Source of the DNA: Derxia gummosa DSM 723
Lineage (GTDB): Bacteria; Pseudomonadota; Gammaproteobacteria; Burkholderiales; Burkholderiaceae_E
Assembly (NCBI RefSeq): GCF_000482785.1
Contig: NZ_AXWS01000008.1
Span: forward strand, 806,001 to 870,000
DNA: 64,000 nucleotides
Reading direction: 5' to 3'
The translations under genes and the position numbers were made by a program. This document shows positions 27,489 to 37,835 of the stretch, piece by piece. The first letter of the stretch is position 1, and each line of letters opens with the position of its first letter. The notes under the pieces were generated by a model. It was not told where the DNA came from. It did no database searches and worked only from the letters and a program-made list of their open reading frames with translations.

Positions 27489-30400
27489 TCAGATGATGTT
27501 GATGTCCGCCGCCGTCAGCGTCGTGCCCGCCGCCAGCTGGGCCACGGCGATGCCGGCCGCCCCGCCGGCGCCGTCGGCGTCGTAGAAGAGCTTGCCGGTC
27601 GTCACGTCGTAGATGAAGCGGTCGTCGGCCTCGGTGGCGGTCTTGCCGAGCGCGAAGGCCCCGCTGGCCAGGGCTCCGATCGCGCCCGCCTCGGCGAAGG
27701 CCGTGTGATCGAACTCCAGCCGATCCACGCGCGAGACGAAGTCGGTCACGTAGTCGAGGTTGCCGCTGGTGGCGGCCGGCGTGGTGAAGCGGAACACGTC
27801 GTACCCGTCGCCGCCGGTGAGCGAATCGACGCCATCGCCGCCGATGAGGGTGTCGTTGCCGGCGCCGCCGTCGAGCGTGTCGTAGCCCGCGCCGCCGTCG
27901 AGCCAGTCGGCGCCGCCGCCGCCGTCGAGCGAATCGCGGCCTGCGTCGCCGCCGAGCGTGTCGTTGCCGTCGCCGCCGAGCAGGCTGTCATTGCCGTCGG
28001 CGCCGTAGAGCCTGTCGTTGCCGCCCAGGCCCGAGAGCAGGTTGGCGGCGGCGCTGCCGGTGATGGTGTTGGCGAGCGCGTTGCCGGTGCCGCCGATCGC
28101 GGCGGTGGAGGTGAGTTCGAGGATTTCGAGGTTGGCGCCGAGGGTCCAGCTCACGGTCGATCGCACGGTGTCGATGTCGCTCGCGGTCGTGACGGTCTCG
28201 AAGATCACGTCGCTGACCGAATCGACGTAGTACAGGTCGTTGCCGCTGCCGCCCGCGAGCGTGTCGTCGCCCGAGCCGCCGTCGAGCGTGTCGTCGCCGG
28301 CGCCGCCCGACAGGCTGTCGTTGCCGGCGAGACCGGACAGCGCGTTGGCGGCCGCGTTGCCGGTGATCGTGTTGTCAAGCGAATTGCCGGTGCCGGTCAG
28401 CGCGGCGGCGCCGGTCAGTTCCAGGTTCTCGGTGTAGGCGCCGAGCGTCCAGTTGACCGAGGCGCGCACGGTGTCGATGTCGCTGCCGTCGGCCGAGGTC
28501 TCGCGCACCACGTCGGCGGCTGAATCGACCACGTACACATCGGCGCCGCTGCCGCCCGCGAGCGTGTCGTCGCCGCTGCCGCCGTCGAGCGTGTCGTTGC
28601 CGGCGCCGCCGGAGAGGCTGTCGTTGCCAGCCAAGCCCGACAGCGCATTGGCCGCCGCGTTGCCGGTGATGCTGTTGTCGAGCGCATTGCCGCTGCCCGA
28701 GATCGAGGCGCCGCCGGTCAGTTCCAGATTTTCGAGGTTGGCGCCGAGCGTCCAGCTCAGGCCGGCGCGCACCGTGTCGATCTCGCTGGCGAGCGTGCCG
28801 GTCTCGCTGATCACGTCGCTGACCGAATCGACCACGTACACATCGCTGCCGGCGCCGCCCGCGAGCGTGTCGTAGCCGGCACCGCCATCGAGGGTGTCGT
28901 TGCCGGCGCCGCCGTCGAGACTGTCGTTGCCGCTGCCGCCGTCCAGGCTGTCGTTGCCGGCGCCGCCGAGCAGGGTGTCGGCACCGCCGCCGCCCGCGAG
29001 CGTATTGGCGCCGGCATTGCCGGTAAGCAGGTTGGCCAGCCCGTTGCCGCTGCCGTTGATCGCGGCGCTGCCGGTCAGCTCCAGGTTTTCGAGATTGGCC
29101 CCGAGCGTCCAGTCCACCGAGGCGCGCACCGTGTCGATCTCGGTAGCGAGGTTGCTGGTCTCGCTCACCACGTCGGCGGCGGAATCGACCACGTACACGT
29201 CGTTGCCGCTGCCGCCCACGAGCGTGTCGTCGCCGGTGCCGCCGTCGAGCGTGTCGTCGCCCGCGCCGCCCGAGAGGCTGTCGTTGCCGGCCAGGCCCGA
29301 CAGCGCATTGGCGGCCGCGTTGCCGGTGATGAGGTTGGCGAGCGCGTTGCCGCTGCCGTTGATGGCGGCGCTGCCGGTCAGCTCCAGGTTCTCGAGATTG
29401 GCCCCGAGCGTCCAGCCGACCGAGGCGCGCACCGTGTCGATCTCGGCCGTGTCGGTCGTGGCCTCCTTGATGACGTCGGCGACCGAATCGACCACGTACA
29501 CGTCGCTGCCGCCGCCGCCCACGAGCGTGTCGTCGCCGCTGCCGCCGTCGAGCGTGTCGTTGCCGGCCGCGCCCACGAGGCTGTCGTTGCCGGCCATGCC
29601 CGAAAGCAGGTTTGCGCCGGTATTTCCGGTGAGCGTGTTGGCGAGTTCATTGCCCGTGCCGTTGATGGCCGTCGTGCCGGTCAGCACCAGGAACTCGACA
29701 TTGTCGCCCAGCGTGTACGAAACGCCGGCGCGCACGGTGTCGTTGCCGCCGCCTTCGTTCTCGACCACGAGGTCGTCGCCCTCGATCCAGTAGCTGTCGT
29801 CGCCGGCGCCGCCGATGAAGGTGTCATCGCCGGCATTGCCGACGAATACGTCATTGCCGGCGCCGCCCGTCATGCTGTCGTTGCCGTTGCCGCCGACGAG
29901 GCTGTCGTCGCCATCGCCGCCGTCGAGCGTGTCGTTGCCGTCGCGGCCGTCGAGCGTGTCGTTGCCCGCGAGGCCGGCGAGGCGGTCGCCGAGCGAGGTG
30001 CCGGCCAGGCTGTCGGCGCCGCTGCCGCCGCTCAGGCTCACGTTGGCGGCATCGAGCGTGAAGCTTGCGCTCGCGCTGCCGCCGTCGGGATCGGTGACGG
30101 TCACGGTGATCGTCACCGAGCCGGTCGTGCCATAGGCCGGCGTGCCCGACAGCGTGTGCGCGACCGCGTCCCACGCGAGCCAGGACGGCAGCGCGCCGCC
30201 GTCGGCCACCGCGAGCGTGAAGCCGAGCGCGGCGTCGCTCTCGACATCGCTGGCGAAGTCGTCGAGGTCGAGCGCGAAGGCGTTGCTGCCGGTATCCCGG
30301 TAACGCTGGTCGGCCAGCGCGAGCACCGGCAGGTCGTTGACCGAGGCGGCCGTGAAACTGGCGCTGCGGCTGAGCACGCTGCCTTCATCGTCGATCACGG

Positions 30401-33400
30401 TGTAGGCGAGGCTGCCGAGATCGCCGTTGGCATTGGCGGCGGCGGTGAAGCTCAGGCCGGCGAACTGGCTGGCCGTGAGCAGCTGGCCGTTGCTGACCGT
30501 CGCGCCGCTGGCGAGCGTGAGCACGCCGCCCGTGGGCAGACCGTCGATGCGCACCGTCGGGCTGCCGCCGTCGGCATCGGTGGGCGCGGCGATGCCGAGC
30601 GCGAAGGCGGGCGCGTCCTCGTCGAAGCTGTAGGCGCGGCTCGCGTCGGCCACCGGGATGCGGGCATTGGCGCCCGTCACGGGCACGACCGCCTGCACGA
30701 AGTTGGCGGCGGTGATGGCGGTGGCCGTCGTGCCCTGCAGCAGCGCGAGCGTGGTGAAGGCCGCGCCGTTGGCGCCGCCGTCGGCATCCACCTCCAGCAC
30801 GCTGCCGCCGGCCGCGCCCGAGATGCGCAGATACCCGGCCGCGAACGGATCGCTGCCCTCGGCCAGCCCGAGCGCGGCGATCACGGCCGACAGGTCGAGC
30901 CGGTCGCCGCCGCTGCCGGCCGTGAAATCGGTGATGACCGTGACCGGCGTCTCGGCCCCGGCGCCGACGAGCGCGAGCCGGACGATGTCGCTGCCGGCGC
31001 CGGTCGTGACGGTGCCGCCGGCCGCGTGGGTGGCGAGGTCGATCGTGTCGTTGCCGGCGCCGGCGTCGAGCGTCATCGCCGTGCCGCTGGCGACCAGGCT
31101 GTCGTTGCCGGCGCCGCCGCTCAGGCTTGCGGCGCCGCCGCCCTCGGCGCAGAGCGTGTCGTCGCCGTCGCCGCCGTCGAGCAGGGCGGCCCAGGCGCCG
31201 TCGCCGTGGAAGACGATGCTGTCGGCGCCGTCGTCGCCGCGCAGCGTGTCGTTGCCGCCGCCGCCGGTGATGACGTCGTTGCCGTCGCCGCCGCGGATGG
31301 AATCGTGGTCGGTCTCGGTGATGGCGGCGTTGTCGGCGTTGATCGTGTCGTTGCCGGTGCCGCCGAAGGCGTAGTCGTCGCCACTGCCGGCGTCGATCAG
31401 GTCGTTGCCGTCGCCGCCGTCGATCGAATCGCGGCCGGCGCCGCCGCTGAGGCCGGCCGGCGGGTTCACGCCCTTGACCGGGTCGGCCAGGCCGACGCTG
31501 TCGTCGCCGCTGCCGCCGTAGATCGTGTCGTCGCCCGCGCCGCCCGCGAGCATGTCGTCGCCGATGCCGCCGCTCAGGTAGTCGTTGCCGCTCCAGCCGA
31601 GCAGCGTGTCGTTGCCTTCGCCGCCGACGAGGGTGTCGTTGCCGCCCCAGCCGCCGTCGATGAAGTCGTTGCCGCCGCCGCCGTTGTAGCCGTCGCCGAG
31701 GTCGCTGCCGGCGTAGCTGTCGTCGGCGAGGCCGCCGGCGGTGGCGCGCGCCGTGGTGTCGGCGGTCGGGCTCAGGCCGTCGCCGAAGTTGGCCGCCACG
31801 AGCGCCGACGGCGCCAGGCCGGCGAGCGTGACCAGCGTGGTCCATTGCGCGCCGTCGGCGCTGCCGCTGGCGTCGTACTGGAGCAGGGTGTCGCCGCCGC
31901 TCGCCAGCAGCCGCAGCCAGCCGCCGGTGAAGGGATTGCCCTGGTCGAAGCCGAGTTCGCCCAGCCGCGCGAGCACGGCGGACAGGTCGAGCACGTCGCC
32001 CCCCGCGCCGGCCGTGAAGTCGGTGATGACGCTGGCGGCAAAGCCGCCCTCGATCGCGCGCAGCGACAGGCTGACCACGTCGGCGCCGCTGCCGGTGGTG
32101 ACGCGGGCCGAGGCGTTGTCGCTGGCCGCGAGGTCGATGCTGTCGGCGCCGCTGCCGGCGTCGATCACGAGCGCGCTGCCGGCCGCGACGATGAGGTCGT
32201 CGCCGGCGCCGCCGAGCAGGGTGGCGCCGTCATCGCGGCTGCCGTCGCCGCAGATGCTGTCGTTGCCGTCGCCACCGTCCACCACGAGGCCGGGGTTGGC
32301 GCCGATCAGATCGATCACGTCGTCGCCGGTGCCGCCGCGCACGCTGCCGCCGGCCGCAGCGTCAACATGGATGACGTCGTTGCCGGCGCCGCCGTCGATG
32401 CTGGCGCGCCAGAGTCCGCCGCCCGCGAGCAGCACGGTGTCGGCGCCGTCGCCGGCGTCGATCGTGTCGTTGCCGGCGCCGGCGGTGATGTAGTCGTCGC
32501 CAGCGCCGGCCAGCACGAGGTCGTGATCGGTCTCGGTGCTGCTGGCACCGACGGCGTCGATCAGGTCGTTGCCGTCGCCGCCCGCGAGCGTGTCGTTGCC
32601 GCTGCCGCCGGTGAGCGCGTCGTTGCCGGCGCCGCCGTCGAGCGAATCGTTGCCGGCCTCGCCGTTCAGCCCGGCGCCCGCGAAGTCGTGGCCCTTGACG
32701 CTGCCCGAGAACCACCACACGTCGTCGCCATCGCCGCCGATGAGGGTGTCGTTGCCGCTGCCGCCGAACATCACGTCGTTGCCGGCATCGCCGCGCAGCA
32801 GGTCGTTGCCGCCGAAGCCGAACAGGCTGTCCTCGCCGTCGCCGCCGGCGATCGTGTCGTTGCCGCCGTAGCCGCCGTCGATCTGGTCGTCGCCGGCGCC
32901 GCCGCCGAGGCTGTCGCCGCCCTCGTTGCCCGAGAGCGTGTCGTTGCCGTCGCCGCCGACGAGCGTGACCGCCGTCGTGCGCGCCACGGGCGACAGGCCA
33001 TCGGTGAAGTTGTCGGCGGTGAAGGCCGAGGGCGCGGTGTTCTGGAGCACGAGCAGCGTGGTCCATTGCGCGCCGCCGGACGGCCCGCTCAGGTCGGCCT
33101 GGAGCAGGGTGCTCGTGCCCGAGGCCAGCAGCCGCAGCCAGCCGCTCGTGAACGGGTTGGCATGGTCGTAGCCCGCCTCGACCAGCAGGTTGAGCACGCC
33201 GCTCAGGTCGAGCCTGTCGCCGCCGGCGCCGGTGGCGAAGTCGGTGATGGTGGCCGCGCCGTAGCTGGCGATGCCGCGCGCCGACACGCGGATCACGTCG
33301 CTGCCGGCGCCGCCGGTGATGCTGCCGCCGGCGGCATTCCAGGCCGTGAAGTCGATCGTGTCGTTGCCCGCGCCGGCGTTCACCACCAGCATCGCGCCCG

Positions 33401-36263
33401 ACAGCGTGATGCTGTCGTCGCCGAGGCCGCCGAGCACGGTGGCGTTGTTGCTCGGGCCGGCGCCGAGGTCGATCGTGTCGTTGCCGGCGCCGCCGTCGAT
33501 CGACACGCCGGTGCTGCGGTTGGACAGGAGGATGACATCGTCGCCGTCGCCGCCGAGCACGGTGCCGCGGATGGCGCTGTCGAGGCTGATCGTGTCGTTG
33601 CCGTCGCCGCCGTCGAGCAGCGCGGTCCAGAGCAGCTTGCCGGCGAAGGTGATGACGTCGTCGCCGCCTTCGCCGCGCAGGGTGTCGTTGCCGTTGCCGC
33701 CGCTGATGAAGTCCTGGCCGTCGCCGCCGAGCACCGAATCGACATCGGTTTCGAGCGTGTTGTCGCCGATGGCGTCGATCGTGTCCTCGCCGTTGCCGCC
33801 GAGCAGGGTGTCGTTGCCGCTGCCGCCGGTGATGCGGTCGCCGCCGTCGCCGCCGTCGACGAGGTCGTTGCCGGCGCCGCCGTCGAGGCCGGCGCCCCAG
33901 ACCACGCCCTTGTAGCTGTCGCCGAAGTACCAGGCGTCGTCGCCGAGGCCGCCGCGCAGCGTGTCGTTGCCGGCACCGCCGAACAGCGCGTCGTTGCCGT
34001 CGCCGCCGTCGAGCGAGTCGGCGCCCGCGAGGCCGAGCAGGGTGTCGTTGCCGTCGCCGCCGGACAGGCTGTCGTTGCCGCCGGCGCCGTCGATGAAGTC
34101 GTCGCCGCCGAGGCCGCTGATGCTGTCGTTGCCCGAGGTCGAGCCGCTCGCGCCCGTGCCGGCATCGACGATGCGGTCGTCGCCCGCGCTGCCGGCGAGG
34201 CTGCGGCCGCTCGCGCTGTCGAAGGGCGGCACGAGATTGGCCACGGTGCTGAAGGCCGAGGGCGTCACGCCCGCGAGCGAGACCAGCGTGATCCATTGCG
34301 CGCCGTCGCGCGAGCCGGTCAGGTCCACCTGGAGATCGGTGCCGTTGCCCGTGGCGACCAGACGCATCCAGCCGCCGGTGAAGGGATTGCCGTGGTCGTA
34401 GCCGAGCTCGGCCAGCCGGCCGAGCACCGGCGCGAGGTCGAGGACATCGCCGCCGGCGCCGGTCGTGAAGTCGGTGATGACGCTGGCGGCGAAGCCGGCC
34501 TCGATCGCGCGCAGCGACAGCCTCACCACGTCGGTGCCCGCGCCGGTGGTGATCGTGGCCGAGGCGTTGTCCCAGGTGGCGAGGTCGATCGTGTCGCTGC
34601 CGGCGCCGCCCTCGATGACCAGCGCCGCGCCCGAGGCGACGATGCTGTCGTCGCCGTCACCGCCGACGAGGGTGGCGCGGTCGTTGGCGCTGCCGCCGGC
34701 GTCGATCGTGTCGTTGCCCGCGCCGCCGTCCACGGCCAAACCGGGGCTGGCGACAAGGCGGATGTAGTCGGCATCGGCCTCGCCGGCCACGCTGCCGCCA
34801 AGGGCGTTGCTCACGTCGATCGTGTCGTTGCCGGCGCCGCCGCGCAGGCTGGCCGCGTACAGGCCGGCGCCGTCGAAGCGCAGGCTGTCGGCGCCGTTGC
34901 CGCCGTCCAGGGTGTCGTTGCCGCCGCCGCCGACGAGTGTGTCGTCGCCGTCGCCGCCGGCCAGGGAGTCATGATCGGTCTCGCTCGCGGTCGGGCCGTC
35001 GGCGGCGTAGAGCATGTCGTCGCCGCTGCCGCCCGCGAGCGTGTCGTTGCCGCTGCCGCCGAACAGCGAATCGTTGCCGGCACCGCCGTCGAGGCTGTCG
35101 TTGCCTTCCTCGCCCCAGAGGCCGGCGTGGTTGTACTGGCGGCCCTTCCAGATGCCGCCGTACCAGCTGCTGCCGTCGTCGCCGTCGCCACCGAGCAGGG
35201 TGTCGTTGCCGTAGCCGCCGAGCAGCACGTCGGCGCCGCTGCCGCCGTCGAGCGAATCGTTGCCGGCAAATCCGAACAGCGTGTCGTCGCCATTGCCGCC
35301 GAGCAGGGTGTCACGGCCGCCGAAGGCACCGTCGAGGATGTCGTTGCCGTCGAGGCCGGCAAGGCTGTCGTCACCGTCGGCGCCGCTCAACGTCTCGTCG
35401 GCCGTCGTGCCGGTGGTGATGCGCGCGGTGGTGAGGCCAGTCGGGGCGATGCCCCAGATGAAGCGGCTGCTGGTCAGGTTGGCGGCGCTGAAGTTGTTGA
35501 TCTGGACGAGGCTGGTCCATTGCCCGCCGTCGGCGCTACCGGTCAGGTCGGCCTGGATGAGGGTGTTGCTGCCGGCGGTGACGACGCGCAGCCAGCCGCT
35601 CGTGAAGGGGTTGGAATAGTCGTAGCCGTTCGCGGCCAGCCGAGCGAGCACCGGCGACAGGTCGATGCGGTCGCCGTCCGAGGCCGAGAAGTCGGTCACC
35701 TGGAGCAGGCTGTCGCCCGCCTCGCGGCCGGCGAGCGACAGGACCAGCGTGTCGAGTCCGGTGCCGAGGGTGATGACGCCGCTGCCCGTGCGGCCAGTCG
35801 CGGCCTCGGCATCGACGGTGTCGTTGCCGGCACCGGCATCCACCACGTTGCCCGAGCCGGACAGGTTGATGCGGTCATTGCCGGCGCCCCCCACGATCGT
35901 GGACGAGGCACCGACCGAGATCGTGTCGTTGCCGTCGCCGCCGTCGATGTAATTACCGCTGCCCGCCGAGACGATCACATCGGCGCCGCCATTGCCGAAG
36001 GCGACGAGCGAGCCGCCCCCGCCGTCGATAGTGTCGGCGCCCGCGCCCGCGACGATGCTGTCGTTGCCGTCGCCGCCGAGCAGCCAGTCGCCGATCGTGT
36101 CACCGGCTGTGACGGTGTAGCTGATGGCGCTGCGCGTCGAGCCGAACACCACGCCGGTCACGCCGGACCAGATACGGTCATCGCCGGCACCACCGTCGAT
36201 CACGTCGTACGAAGTGCTTCCCATCAGGGAATCAGGCTGGTCCGTGCCCTGGATGCTTGCCAT
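27489..36263 (-). CDS. Giant RTX (calcium-binding nonapeptide repeat) exoprotein, 2924 residues
   Basis: A repeat protein made mostly of GGxGxDxLx nonapeptides, which bind Ca2+ as parallel beta-rolls outside the cell. The N-terminal ~1950 residues hold five modules, each a block of RTX repeats followed by a ~100-residue non-repeat unit of the pattern VITDFTxGxGGDxLDLxxVL, then NPFTxGWLRL, resembling the C-terminal target domain of type I secreted proteins. Two cadherin/Ig-like domains follow ([40 protein letters not shown]), then about six units with DVYVVDSxxDV and ENLELTGxAxINGSGN, and a C-terminal end ([13 protein letters not shown] ... LTAADINII) typical of a type I secretion signal. ATG 36263 is chosen over TTG 36320. 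Likely adhesin or biofilm protein; no secretion genes are in the window. Confidence 0.9.
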   Translation of the reverse strand: MASIQGTDQPDSLMGSTSYDVIDGGAGDDRIWSGVTGVVFGSTRSAISYTVTAGDTIGDWLLGGDGNDSIVAGAGADTIDGGGGSLVAFGNGGADVIVSAGSGNYIDGGDGNDTISVGASSTIVGGAGNDRINLSGSGNVVDAGAGNDTVDAEAATGRTGSGVITLGTGLDTLVLSLAGREAGDSLLQVTDFSASDGDRIDLSPVLARLAANGYDYSNPFTSGWLRVVTAGSNTLIQADLTGSADGGQWTSLVQINNFSAANLTSSRFIWGIAPTGLTTARITTGTTADETLSGADGDDSLAGLDGNDILDGAFGGRDTLLGGNGDDTLFGFAGNDSLDGGSGADVLLGGYGNDTLLGGDGDDGSSWYGGIWKGRQYNHAGLWGEEGNDSLDGGAGNDSLFGGSGNDTLAGGSGDDMLYAADGPTASETDHDSLAGGDGDDTLVGGGGNDTLDGGNGADSLRFDGAGLYAASLRGGAGNDTIDVSNALGGSVAGEADADYIRLVASPGLAVDGGAGNDTIDAGGSANDRATLVGGDGDDSIVASGAALVIEGGAGSDTIDLATWDNASATITTGAGTDVVRLSLRAIEAGFAASVITDFTTGAGGDVLDLAPVLGRLAELGYDHGNPFTGGWMRLVATGNGTDLQVDLTGSRDGAQWITLVSLAGVTPSAFSTVANLVPPFDSASGRSLAGSAGDDRIVDAGTGASGSTSGNDSISGLGGDDFIDGAGGNDSLSGGDGNDTLLGLAGADSLDGGDGNDALFGGAGNDTLRGGLGDDAWYFGDSYKGVVWGAGLDGGAGNDLVDGGDGGDRITGGSGNDTLLGGNGEDTIDAIGDNTLETDVDSVLGGDGQDFISGGNGNDTLRGEGGDDVITFAGKLLWTALLDGGDGNDTISLDSAIRGTVLGGDGDDVILLSNRSTGVSIDGGAGNDTIDLGAGPSNNATVLGGLGDDSITLSGAMLVVNAGAGNDTIDFTAWNAAGGSITGGAGSDVIRVSARGIASYGAATITDFATGAGGDRLDLSGVLNLLVEAGYDHANPFTSGWLRLLASGTSTLLQADLSGPSGGAQWTTLLVLQNTAPSAFTADNFTDGLSPVARTTAVTLVGGDGNDTLSGNEGGDSLGGGAGDDQIDGGYGGNDTIAGGDGEDSLFGFGGNDLLRGDAGNDVMFGGSGNDTLIGGDGDDVWWFSGSVKGHDFAGAGLNGEAGNDSLDGGAGNDALTGGSGNDTLAGGDGNDLIDAVGASSTETDHDLVLAGAGDDYITAGAGNDTIDAGDGADTVLLAGGGLWRASIDGGAGNDVIHVDAAAGGSVRGGTGDDVIDLIGANPGLVVDGGDGNDSICGDGSRDDGATLLGGAGDDLIVAAGSALVIDAGSGADSIDLAASDNASARVTTGSGADVVSLSLRAIEGGFAASVITDFTAGAGGDVLDLSAVLARLGELGFDQGNPFTGGWLRLLASGGDTLLQYDASGSADGAQWTTLVTLAGLAPSALVAANFGDGLSPTADTTARATAGGLADDSYAGSDLGDGYNGGGGNDFIDGGWGGNDTLVGGEGNDTLLGWSGNDYLSGGIGDDMLAGGAGDDTIYGGSGDDSVGLADPVKGVNPPAGLSGGAGRDSIDGGDGNDLIDAGSGDDYAFGGTGNDTINADNAAITETDHDSIRGGDGNDVITGGGGNDTLRGDDGADSIVFHGDGAWAALLDGGDGDDTLCAEGGGAASLSGGAGNDSLVASGTAMTLDAGAGNDTIDLATHAAGGTVTTGAGSDIVRLALVGAGAETPVTVITDFTAGSGGDRLDLSAVIAALGLAEGSDPFAAGYLRISGAAGGSVLEVDADGGANGAAFTTLALLQGTTATAITAANFVQAVVPVTGANARIPVADASRAYSFDEDAPAFALGIAAPTDADGGSPTVRIDGLPTGGVLTLASGATVSNGQLLTASQFAGLSFTAAANANGDLGSLAYTVIDDEGSVLSRSASFTAASVNDLPVLALADQRYRDTGSNAFALDLDDFASDVESDAALGFTLAVADGGALPSWLAWDAVAHTLSGTPAYGTTGSVTITVTVTDPDGGSASASFTLDAANVSLSGGSGADSLAGTSLGDRLAGLAGNDTLDGRDGNDTLDGGDGDDSLVGGNGNDSMTGGAGNDVFVGNAGDDTFIGGAGDDSYWIEGDDLVVENEGGGNDTVRAGVSYTLGDNVEFLVLTGTTAINGTGNELANTLTGNTGANLLSGMAGNDSLVGAAGNDTLDGGSGDDTLVGGGGSDVYVVDSVADVIKEATTDTAEIDTVRASVGWTLGANLENLELTGSAAINGSGNALANLITGNAAANALSGLAGNDSLSGGAGDDTLDGGTGDDTLVGGSGNDVYVVDSAADVVSETSNLATEIDTVRASVDWTLGANLENLELTGSAAINGSGNGLANLLTGNAGANTLAGGGGADTLLGGAGNDSLDGGSGNDSLDGGAGNDTLDGGAGYDTLAGGAGSDVYVVDSVSDVISETGTLASEIDTVRAGLSWTLGANLENLELTGGASISGSGNALDNSITGNAAANALSGLAGNDSLSGGAGNDTLDGGSGDDTLAGGSGADVYVVDSAADVVRETSADGSDIDTVRASVNWTLGAYTENLELTGAAALTGTGNSLDNTITGNAAANALSGLAGNDSLSGGAGDDTLDGGSGDDTLAGGSGNDLYYVDSVSDVIFETVTTASDIDTVRSTVSWTLGANLEILELTSTAAIGGTGNALANTITGSAAANLLSGLGGNDRLYGADGNDSLLGGDGNDTLGGDAGRDSLDGGGGADWLDGGAGYDTLDGGAGNDTLIGGDGVDSLTGGDGYDVFRFTTPAATSGNLDYVTDFVSRVDRLEFDHTAFAEAGAIGALASGAFALGKTATEADDRFIYDVTTGKLFYDADGAGGAAGIAVAQLAAGTTLTAADINII

Positions 36264-36749
36264 CTTGCCGCCGCTCTGGAGAAGTCGTTGAAAGTGCGTA
36301 CTTGCGCCAAATGCGTGCAATTGCTTGCAAACACCGGCAAGTCACTGTTTCCATCGAAAGCTAAGCGAGGGCGAATGCTCTCTTGCGTGACATGCGACAC
36401 AGCCACCGGCTATGGCATGCCACGGTTAAGGAGGCTTGATCCGTGCCGGGCTGTCCTACGCGCGGCCAGTCCCGCCCCGCTGTCGAATCGGATTTCGGCA
36501 TGAAGCGGATGCCGGCAATCACCCGAACAGGTCATCGATTGCGCCGGAAACATGAGTCACGGGGCTTTGTCGCGGATCGGTGGCGGTCGGCAACGTGGCG
36601 GTCAAAGCAGGCCTCGCCCACGCTCGCCGTGCCGCGACGACCGTCTGGCTCGCCGGAGCGACATCGAGCGCGATGACGTGACAGATTTCCTTGTCAGGCA
36701 TCGCCCGCGAAACCGCGCACCGGACCCCGCCTGCCATCGGAGACCCGTC
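36264..36749. other. 486-base non-coding gap upstream of the RTX gene
   Basis: The part next to the RTX gene (36285-36440) is lower in GC than its neighbours and should hold the RTX promoter. It contains a TGGCATGCCA palindrome (36413-36422) and the A/T-rich CAATTGCTTGCAAAC (36318-36332). I could not fix promoter hexamers, and no gene is apparent. Confidence 0.5.
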
Positions 36750-37046
36750 ATGCATCCCGCCATCCGTCTTGCCGCCATCACCCTCACCGCGCTCGCCGCC
36801 TCGGCCTTCGCCGCCGACGGCGAACCCACCGCGCAGCAGCAGCGCTTCGGCGCCTGCAGCAGGCAGGCGAAGGACAAGGGCCTGAGTGGCGATGCGCGCA
36901 AGTCCTTCATGTCGGACTGCGCCAGCGGCAAGACGCCGCTGACGCCGCAGCAGCGCATGGGCGCCTGCAACAAGGAGGCGGGCGAGAAGAAGCTTGCCGG
37001 CCAGGAGCGCAAGGACTTCATGTCGGGCTGCCTCAAGGCCTCTTGA
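36750..37046 (+). CDS. PsiF-repeat family small periplasmic protein
   Basis: A 98-residue protein with a signal peptide (MHPAIRLAAITLTALAASAF, cleavage after AFA). Two copies of the PsiF repeat follow: QQRFGACSRQAKDKGLSGDA and QQRMGACNKEAGEKKLAGQE, each ending in KxFMSxC. Cys residues pair within repeats. PsiF was named for phosphate-starvation induction in E. coli, but its biochemical role is unknown. It is a single gene, convergent with the TM2-like gene. Confidence 0.85.
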   Translation: MHPAIRLAAITLTALAASAFAADGEPTAQQQRFGACSRQAKDKGLSGDARKSFMSDCASGKTPLTPQQRMGACNKEAGEKKLAGQERKDFMSGCLKAS

Positions 37047-37116
37047 GGTCGCGCGCCGAAGTACGACACGCCCATCGCCGCCCGTCCCCGGGCGCGGCCC
37101 GACCTTCGGCGCCGAC

Positions 37117-37644
37117 TCAGCCCGGCGCCACCTCGTACCAGAGCTGGGCGGCCACGATGATGGCCGTGAGCAGCGTGGTCGCGCCCACCAGCAGCACCGC
37201 GATGGCGAGGAACACGCAGTTCCAGCTATTGCGGCTGTGGCGCGGCGAGACGGCGTTCCAGCGCGCGTCCCAGCGCTCGTCGGGCATGACGGCGATGGCC
37301 AGGCTTTCGCACCAGGCGATCCACACCGGCAGCAGCACCAGCACCGCGAGCCAGGCATTGCGCGCGCTGCCGACCGCGCCGAACAGCAGCATCCCGGCCG
37401 CCAGCGCGAGCGGATAGACCGGCGCCCGGCGCTGCCCGAGATACCAGCAATGCGCGCCGAGCGGCGCGCCGGCAAAGGCCAGCAGCGCGGCGGTGAAGCG
37501 CTCCCGATGCCGCACCGGCGCCGGTTTGGGGAGTGCCGGCGCGCCGGCTCGCCGGTCGGGCGCACCCTCCCGCCCCGGACCGGAAGTCGGTGGCGATGCC
37601 GGGCGCGATGGCGCGGCGGGCAGGGAAGCGGGGCGGATATCCAT
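37117..37644 (-). CDS. TM2-like small membrane protein
   Basis: A 175-residue protein: a ~45-residue Pro/Arg/Ala-rich cytoplasmic start, then RFTAALLAFAGAPLGAHCWYLGQRR, the GxxGxHxxYLG core of TM2 domains, and about four hydrophobic segments with DERWDARWNAVSPRHSRNSW before the last. GGAGG stands 6 bases before the ATG. Function unknown. Divergent from the YbbP-type permease. Confidence 0.65.
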   Translation of the reverse strand: MDIRPASLPAAPSRPASPPTSGPGREGAPDRRAGAPALPKPAPVRHRERFTAALLAFAGAPLGAHCWYLGQRRAPVYPLALAAGMLLFGAVGSARNAWLAVLVLLPVWIAWCESLAIAVMPDERWDARWNAVSPRHSRNSWNCVFLAIAVLLVGATTLLTAIIVAAQLWYEVAPG

Positions 37645-37835
37645 GGGCGGCCTCCATCACGACAGCGGGGGCGGGCAGAGCGCAGCGACTGTCGCATGCG
37701 GTTACGCCTGATCGAACACGGGTAAGCGCGCAGGCGAACCGCGCCCGACGGCCAGGCTCTACCCTCGCAGCCTCGGTCGCGCGGCCGTGCCGGCAGCGGC
37801 CGGTGGCGCGGCAACCCTGTTCTCCTCCGCCGCCC

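Noticed and set aside
27800-35400. CRISPR-like or tandem-repeat array (regularly spaced similar DNA words)
   Set aside because: The periodicity is 27 bases, i.e. the RTX nonapeptide code, and stays in frame throughout.
36413-36422. Sigma-54 promoter in front of the RTX gene (TGGCATGCCA)
   Set aside because: A palindrome containing TGGC, but no correctly spaced TTGC element on either strand.
30156-36503. A 2115-codon open frame on the plus strand opposite the RTX gene
   Set aside because: It is antisense to highly repetitive GGxGxD codons. The product is a low-complexity Val/Ala/Gly/Arg chain with no domain; the RTX frame on the minus strand is clearly the coding one.
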